This document shows positions 59,304 to 64,000 of a stretch of DNA of 64,000 bases, piece after piece; positions within the stretch are counted from its first letter, which is position 1; each line of letters opens with the position of its first letter. Location: the NCBI GenBank assembly GCA_052326585.1, contig JBKQLU010000023.1:1-64000 (forward strand), written 5' to 3'. The notes beneath the pieces are model-generated. The model was not told the origin of the DNA. It searched no databases and worked only from the letters and a program-made list of their open reading frames with translations. This DNA is from JAPLJC01 sp052326585. Lineage in GTDB: Bacteria; Desulfobacterota; Desulfobaccia; Desulfobaccales; 0-14-0-80-60-11. A program made the translations under genes and the position numbers.

Positions 59304-60440
59304 TTAAATTGCTTCGTTCTCCAGGTCAAGCTGGAAATGGTCATATCCGGCCCCGGAGATATCCACCTGGCTAGCGCCGTCAATTAAAGAGACCCGGTCG
59401 CCTGCCACGATCTCTCCCAAAAGCAGGGGCGGCGGCAGCCCGACCCCGGCGAAGGCCTGATGCAGCCGCACCGCCTTACGGGGCGGCGAGGTGAAGAGGA
59501 GCTGGTAGTCTTCACCGCCCATCAGGGCCAGCCGCAGGGGATCGGCCTGCAGGTAAGGGGCGGCGGCCAGCACCCGGGGCGAGACCGGCACCGCAGCCGC
59601 GGGAATCACCGCCCCCACCCCGCTGGCCAGGCAGAGGTGATAGAGGTCGGAGGCCACCCCATCGGAGGTATCGATGGCTGCCGCGGCCAGGGCCTGGCCG
59701 GCCAGGAGGCGCCCGGCCAGCAACTGCGGTTTGGGGGCCAGGTGGGCCGTCACCAGGGCCGCTTGCAGGTCCGCATCCAAGTCAGGGCGCCGTTTCAGGA
59801 CCAGGAGTCCCGCGGCCGCTTCTCCCAGCTCCCCGGTAAGGTAAATCAAGTCCCCCACCCGGGCCCGGTCGCGGCGCAGCATGCGGCGGGCGGGCGCGAC
59901 GCCGGTAAGGGTGACGGTCACTGCCACCCCTCCGGGGGAGGCCACCGTGTCGCCGCCGATGATGGCCACCCCGTACTCCCGGGCGGCCTGAGCCAGGCCC
60001 GCTGCCAGCTCCAGGGCCGGGGCCAGGTCCCGGTCCGGGGGCCAGCCCAGGGAAACCAGGGCATGGAGGGGCTCCCCGCCCATGGCGGCGATGTCGCTCA
60101 GGTTAACCGCCAGGGCCTTCCAGCCCAATTGCGCCAGGGTAGTGTAGGACAGGGAGAAATGCACCCCCTCTACCAGGGTATCCGTGGTCCAAAGGAGGTT
60201 GCCGGCGATTGACTTGAGGCTCACTGCGGCGCAGTCGTCGCCGATGCCCAGAACCACCCCCGGCGGCGGCGGCCCGAAGACTTCGGCCATGGCGCCGATG
60301 AGGGCGGTTTCCCCGAGCAGGCGGCCGCCCCTCCGTTTCCCGGCTCCGGTTTCCAGGCTGGCGCTGCGGCTCACGGTCAGGGATTCTCCCGGACAGGCCG
60401 CCGCCTTGATGTTGGTGGCGGCCATCCTTAACTTCACCAT
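59304..60440 (-). CDS. thiL: Thiamine-monophosphate kinase
   Basis: 378 residues from ATG 60440; the first 40 residues are extra and a later start is possible. GETALIGAMAEVFGPPPPGV, VLGIGDDCAAV, WTTDTLVEGVHFSLSYTTLA, QLGWKALAVNLSDIAAMGGE and IDTSDGVASDLYHLC are the ThiL/PurM-type ATP-grasp-like blocks. It phosphorylates thiamine monophosphate to the diphosphate cofactor. No other thi gene is adjacent. Confidence 0.94.
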   Translation of the reverse strand: MVKLRMAATNIKAAACPGESLTVSRSASLETGAGKRRGGRLLGETALIGAMAEVFGPPPPGVVLGIGDDCAAVSLKSIAGNLLWTTDTLVEGVHFSLSYTTLAQLGWKALAVNLSDIAAMGGEPLHALVSLGWPPDRDLAPALELAAGLAQAAREYGVAIIGGDTVASPGGVAVTVTLTGVAPARRMLRRDRARVGDLIYLTGELGEAAAGLLVLKRRPDLDADLQAALVTAHLAPKPQLLAGRLLAGQALAAAAIDTSDGVASDLYHLCLASGVGAVIPAAAVPVSPRVLAAAPYLQADPLRLALMGGEDYQLLFTSPPRKAVRLHQAFAGVGLPPPLLLGEIVAGDRVSLIDGASQVDISGAGYDHFQLDLENEAI

Positions 60441-60528
60441 ATCCTAAGCGAGTCCGGGTGGCAAGCGGAACGGACCCCGGGTGCGCCCCTCAGCTGGCCA
60501 AGGCTCTTTCCGGAGAGGAGACAGGCTC

Positions 60529-60756
60529 ATGAAACCGCTCAAGGCCAAACGGGCCTGGGCCGCGGCTTACGACCCCCAGTATTTTCTGCAGATGGCGGAA
60601 GAATATGACGAGGACCGCCTGGAAGAGTTGAACGAATGTCCGGGCTAAGACGATTATGCCGTGGTGCGCGAAGATACTCAGGGGTTTGCCGGAGACCTGG
60701 TGGGCGATTTCCACCTGGACCTTACGGAGCCTTACCGGGCCCTGGTTATGCTGTAA
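60529..60756 (+). pseudogene. RelE/HigB-like toxin remnant with in-frame TAA
   Basis: ATG 60529 follows GAGGAG. The frame runs 39 codons to TAA (60646-60648), then continues in the same frame for 35 codons to a second TAA at 60754. The downstream part, GFAGDLVGDFHLDLTEPYRA, resembles the 'gd..g.fs.dl..pyRl' C-terminal part of RelE/HigB-type toxins. One base change (TAT/TAC to TAA) would explain the interruption. It might still yield a 39-residue peptide. Confidence 0.45.
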
Positions 60757-60763
60757 CCGCGCC

Positions 60764-61510
60764 CTATTCCCGGCTGCGCAGCTTCATCAGCAGTCTGAGG
60801 ATCTCCAGGTAGAGCCAGATGAGGGTGACCATCAGGGCGAAGGCGCCATACCATTCCATGTATTTGGGCGCCCCTTGCAGGCTCCCCTGCTCGATAAAGT
60901 CAAAGTCCAGGACCAGGTTCAAGGCGGCAATGGTGACCACGACCAGGCTGAAGATGATGCCCAGCGGCCCGGCCCCGTATATCAGAGGCATACGCACCCC
61001 GAACAGGCCCAGGATGAAACTGGCCAGGTAAAATAACATGATGCCGCCGGTGGCCGCCACTACGCCTTTCTTAAAACTCTCGCTGGCCCGGATCAACCCC
61101 GACTTGTAAGCCACCAGCAGCGCCAGGCAGGTCCCGAAGGTGAGGCCCACCGCCTGGATGACGATCCCGGGGTACTGGGCCTCGGCGATGGCGGAGATGC
61201 CGCCGATGACCAGGCCCTCCAGCAGGGCATAGACCGGAGCGGTCACGCCGGCCCAGACCGGTTTGAAAACGGTCACCAGGGCCGCGATGAAGCCGGCGAT
61301 GGCTCCCACCGTCACCAGGGGCATTACCGCCTGCGGGTTCCCGGTCCGGGAAAAGCTGGTCCAGATCCAGGTGGCGGTGATGCAGACGCACAGCAGCAAC
61401 AGCATGGCCTTGGTGGTGGTTCCCTGGATGGACATGGTTTCCCCGGTCCGGGCAACACTGTCCAACCGGGAGAAGTCGAGGCTACTGAGCGCGGGGTTGC
61501 CGGTCCTCAT
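60764..61510 (-). CDS. Bax inhibitor-1/YccA-like membrane protein
   Basis: 248 residues, seven membrane helices. VYALLEGLVIGGISAIAEAQ near 92-111 and DFDFIEQGSLQGAPKYMEWY then GAFALMVTLIWLYLEILRLL at the end are signatures of the PF12811-type branch. The family includes pH-sensitive calcium leak proteins (YetJ) and regulators of membrane proteases; the role here is unknown. GGGAGG lies upstream. An N-terminal 30-residue polar tail precedes helix 1. Confidence 0.9.
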   Translation of the reverse strand: MRTGNPALSSLDFSRLDSVARTGETMSIQGTTTKAMLLLLCVCITATWIWTSFSRTGNPQAVMPLVTVGAIAGFIAALVTVFKPVWAGVTAPVYALLEGLVIGGISAIAEAQYPGIVIQAVGLTFGTCLALLVAYKSGLIRASESFKKGVVAATGGIMLFYLASFILGLFGVRMPLIYGAGPLGIIFSLVVVTIAALNLVLDFDFIEQGSLQGAPKYMEWYGAFALMVTLIWLYLEILRLLMKLRSRE

Positions 61511-61610
61511 GGCGAGATCCTCCCAAGCGGCGGTTGGAGATTTTTACCGGAGTGTACCATCAATCGGCGCGGGGCCCAAGAAAAATGGCCCCGGGGCGCC
61601 TCCGGCCGGT

Positions 61611-63083
61611 TCAGCCCAAGGGTCTGGGTTCGGGGATACTGGCGGGGGTGTCGTAGTTGGCGATGTCCGTCTGCTTGATGAAATAGGTCTGGCAGACGGA
61701 ATCCAATCCTGCCGCGCTGAGCCGCGGTTGCTCCCCGAGGAAGCGGGCCCGATCCACCAGGTTTTCCACCAGATCCCGGGGATGACAGGCGGATAAGGGA
61801 CGGGCGGCGCCAACGTAGTAGCGGTTCATGATCTCCCGGACGATTTCCTCGTCGAATTCCATATCCCAGCTCTGACAAACCCGGCGAAAGATGGAGAGGT
61901 ACTGACTCGGGGTGACGTAGCCGATAAAGATCTTGTGATGGATGCGCCGTAAAAAGGCTTCGTCCGCCAGGCTGAGGGGGTTCAGATTGGTGGAAAAGAT
62001 GATGAGTTGGTCGAAAGGCACCCCAAACTGTTGCCCGGTGTGGAGGCAGCAGAAGTCCTGGCGGGTTTCCAGAGGATACATCCAGCGGTTGAGGAGTTGC
62101 CGCGGGGACATCTTCTGGCGGCCGAAATCGTCGATGATAAAAATGCCGTTATTGGCTCGGAGTTGCAGGGGCGCTTCATAGTATTTCAGAAGCGGGTTAA
62201 ACCTGAGATCTAAAGAATCTTCGGTCATCTCGCCGCCGACGATAACCAGCGGCCGCCGGCACAGGACCCAACGGGAGTCATGCCTGGGTCCCTCGCCGTT
62301 GGTGGGCACCGGTTGATGGTTGACTTCATCGTAGAGCCGGATGATCTGGCCGGAGACATAGAGGGCGTAAGGGATGAAGACCGCGTCCTGGAAGGCGTTG
62401 CCGATGGCGCTGGAGATCACCGTCTTGCCGTTTCCCGAAGGCCCGAAGAGAAATATGGAGCGGCCGCTGTTCACGGCGGGGCCAATCTTGTGCAGGAAGC
62501 CGGGGTCCAACTCAAACTCGGAAAAGACCTCCTGGAGACGGGACAATTCCACTTTCACCTGGTGGATGGTTTGGCGCTCCACCCAGTCCCAGTAGTCTTC
62601 CAGGGGCACCGGGGCCGGACCCACATAGCGGTTGGCTTCCAGGGCCTGCTCGGCGGAAGCTCTGCCCTGTTCGCTCAGGGCGTAAAACATCTCCATGGAC
62701 AACTGGTTGCGGCTGCCCATCAGGTCCCGGGGCCTGGCAAACAAGAGATTTTGATTCTTGAGATAAGCGATCAAGGGCTCCACCAGCTTGGGGGGAATCC
62801 TCAGATCCAGGGTCATCTCCCGGACGGAGAAGGTGTCCCGGTAGTAGGCATGCTTGAGTAAAAGTTGAATCAACAAGGTTTGGCTAAGGCCGGTCTCTTC
62901 CAAGGTCTCGGGAATGGGCGGTTCAGGAGGAAGGAAACCCTTCAGGACCTCCGGCTCCACCAGGTCCAGGTCCAGGAGATGTTTAGCCAGAAAGGCCCGG
63001 TTTCTCTTTTGCTGGAAGAGGGCTGGGGCCAGTTGTTCCGGAGTAAGCACTCCGGCATTGAGAAGGCGTTGCGCCAGGTTCAT
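61611..63083 (-). CDS. P-loop ATPase with N-terminal MshE-like region
   Basis: 490 residues from ATG 63083 (GGGAG 6 bases upstream; a TTG at 63095 is less likely). Residues 1-110 look like the MshEN/GSPII_E N-terminal fold (LAQRLLNAGVLTPEQLAPAL). An AAA-type core follows: Walker A GPSGNGKT at about 214-221, GEMTEDSLDLRFNPLLKYY, Walker B IFIIDDFGRQKMSPRQLLNR, sensor STNLNP. It stands behind a ParA/FlhG-like ATPase gene on the same strand (71 bases), a pairing suggestive of pilus, flagellar or polar-localisation control. Exact role unknown. Confidence 0.7.
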   Translation of the reverse strand: MNLAQRLLNAGVLTPEQLAPALFQQKRNRAFLAKHLLDLDLVEPEVLKGFLPPEPPIPETLEETGLSQTLLIQLLLKHAYYRDTFSVREMTLDLRIPPKLVEPLIAYLKNQNLLFARPRDLMGSRNQLSMEMFYALSEQGRASAEQALEANRYVGPAPVPLEDYWDWVERQTIHQVKVELSRLQEVFSEFELDPGFLHKIGPAVNSGRSIFLFGPSGNGKTVISSAIGNAFQDAVFIPYALYVSGQIIRLYDEVNHQPVPTNGEGPRHDSRWVLCRRPLVIVGGEMTEDSLDLRFNPLLKYYEAPLQLRANNGIFIIDDFGRQKMSPRQLLNRWMYPLETRQDFCCLHTGQQFGVPFDQLIIFSTNLNPLSLADEAFLRRIHHKIFIGYVTPSQYLSIFRRVCQSWDMEFDEEIVREIMNRYYVGAARPLSACHPRDLVENLVDRARFLGEQPRLSAAGLDSVCQTYFIKQTDIANYDTPASIPEPRPLG

Positions 63084-63154
63084 GGCATCTCCCAACTAGC
63101 GGGCCAAGGGAGCCGCGTCGCAGCGAGGACAAGAAGAGTTTGCGCGGCCATGGG

Positions 63155-64000
63155 TCAAGCCGTTGCCTCCCGGGCTGGCGCCTCCGCCAAGGTCCGACTG
63201 GTGGAGGGAGGCAGCATCGACTCCTTGATGATTTTTTCGGCCAGATGAGCCAGGGGATCGGCCGCCTTGCTCTTCTTCTGCCCCCAGGGAAGGAGCTTCA
63301 TACTATCGACCGCGGCTTCAATGACCGGGTCGTAGGGCACATGGCCCATGAGTTCCGGATGCAGGTTTAAGAAGTCGGCACACACCGAACGGATGATCTC
63401 CGGGATCTTCAAGTCGGTATTGGACTTCACCATGTTGATCAACAGGTGGATATGATAGTCGGCGAGCAAGCTGCTGAGGCGGTCATATTGGCCGGGGGCC
63501 TTTTCCTTGACCTGGGCCAATAGTTCGCTAACCGTGCCGGTGCCGCCCATCTCCTCGCCGTCCTCACCTTCCGGGTAGAGGAGGTTGATAATCTCTTCGT
63601 CTTTGGAGAATTCCCGGGAGATCTTGCGGTACAGGGCACTTTTGATAAACCCATAGGCGTTTTGGAGGGAGGTGGTCTGGGGACTGAAGAGAATAATCTT
63701 TCCCGCAGAATAATTAAAGAAATCCAGGAGATTGAAGGCGGTGCCGGCTCCCAGGTCCAGGAGGATATACTGGGCCGGCAGGGCTTCGATCTGGTTTAAT
63801 AACCTGATCTTTTGGGAGTAGGTGGGATTGGCCGCGCCCAGGAGATCGTCGGCCCCGCAAATCAGGCCGATGTCCTCCACCTGGGTTTGGATGATGGTAT
63901 CCTCCAGCCGCTCCACCTTTCTCAAAAGAAAATGCTCCAGGGTGACGTGGGGATAGCGCACCCCCATGAGGGTGTGCAGGTTGGCGCCGCCCAGATCTCC
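63155..64000 (-). CDS. ParA/MinD/FlhG-like ATPase (5' end beyond the window)
   Basis: 281 codons visible, with no start codon required at 63967 because the frame continues to the edge as GDLGGANLHTLMGVRYPHVT, the 'DLGGAN' box after Walker A of MinD/FlhG-type ATPases. YILLDLGAGTAFNLLDFF is the DxGxG-type Walker B; LLINMVKSN is the later strand. The N-terminal P-loop lies outside. Some 20 acidic residues (PEGEDGEEMGGTG) form an insertion. It probably positions a polar or surface machine together with the downstream ATPase. Confidence 0.8.
   Translation of the reverse strand, partial: GDLGGANLHTLMGVRYPHVTLEHFLLRKVERLEDTIIQTQVEDIGLICGADDLLGAANPTYSQKIRLLNQIEALPAQYILLDLGAGTAFNLLDFFNYSAGKIILFSPQTTSLQNAYGFIKSALYRKISREFSKDEEIINLLYPEGEDGEEMGGTGTVSELLAQVKEKAPGQYDRLSSLLADYHIHLLINMVKSNTDLKIPEIIRSVCADFLNLHPELMGHVPYDPVIEAAVDSMKLLPWGQKKSKAADPLAHLAEKIIKESMLPPSTSRTLAEAPAREATA

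Noticed and set aside
60646..60648. In-frame TAA considered as recoded codon
   Set aside because: TAA is not used for selenocysteine or pyrrolysine; a simple nonsense mutation is the better explanation.

Overview
The window looks like a chromosomal segment of an anaerobic deltaproteobacterium (Desulfobacterota; the Desulfobacca/Syntrophobacterales type is my best guess). The evidence is a GC-rich backbone, an F-type ATP synthase cluster ordered b'-b-delta-alpha-gamma-beta-epsilon without the a and c genes, a DsrK/HdrD-like iron-sulfur reductase interrupted by an in-frame TGA that reads as selenocysteine, several flavin-reductase-like proteins, acyl-CoA metabolism, cobalamin assembly genes and a GEMM-type riboswitch. 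This placement is inferred from gene content; no ribosomal RNA gene is present.

Layout. 1-4807 is the right end of an integrated element: a terminase-small-subunit-like gene, small ORFs, a hicAB toxin-antitoxin pair, a MerR-like protein, a decayed XRE regulator and a tyrosine recombinase ending against a 28-bp tRNA 3' fragment (att site). An intact tRNA-Ser(GGA) follows. 5065-18699 is core housekeeping on the + strand: dnaX-ybaB-recR, rodA, the ATP synthase operon, glmU and glmS. 18763-23019 (minus) is a seven-gene zinc operon: Fur/Zur-type regulator, small membrane protein, ZnuC, ZnuB, ZnuA, lipoprotein Cu-Zn superoxide dismutase and an HTH/zinc-ribbon regulator. 23683-34529 is mixed: AhpD-fold protein, DUF4019 protein, acetoacetyl-CoA synthetase, a c-di-GMP-type riboswitch in front of a 31-residue membrane protein, two alpha/beta hydrolases, an MFS transporter, a MoxR/CoxE pair and a flavodoxin-fold reductase.

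34884-37503 is an AT-rich insert bordered by two copies of an ~83-bp repeat. It carries a ParB-like protein fused to a probable PD-(D/E)XK nuclease domain, and a five-helix membrane protein. tRNA-His follows. 37941-45173 holds amrS, an SGNH protein, cobO, cobU-cobT-cobS and prfB with its +1 frameshift. 45319-48601 holds two flavin-reductase paralogues, a NifX/NifB-type protein and the selenoprotein. 48964-57385 holds an aldehyde dehydrogenase-like gene and an IclR-controlled operon (CoA-transferase, two MaoC-fold proteins, acyl-CoA ligase, MFS transporter, thiolase), probably for uptake and CoA-dependent breakdown of an unidentified carboxylic acid. 57436-64000 holds endonuclease V, a third flavin reductase between two Cys-rich small proteins, thiL, a broken toxin-like gene, a Bax-inhibitor-type membrane protein and two P-loop ATPases, the last cut by the window edge.

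Most notable: the riboswitch/31-residue protein module, the Sec-containing CCG-domain protein with a SECIS-like hairpin, the ParB-nuclease insert, the leaderless autoregulated hicAB promoter, and a family of degenerate 7-bp-period arrays, often in facing inverted pairs, in intergenic gaps.
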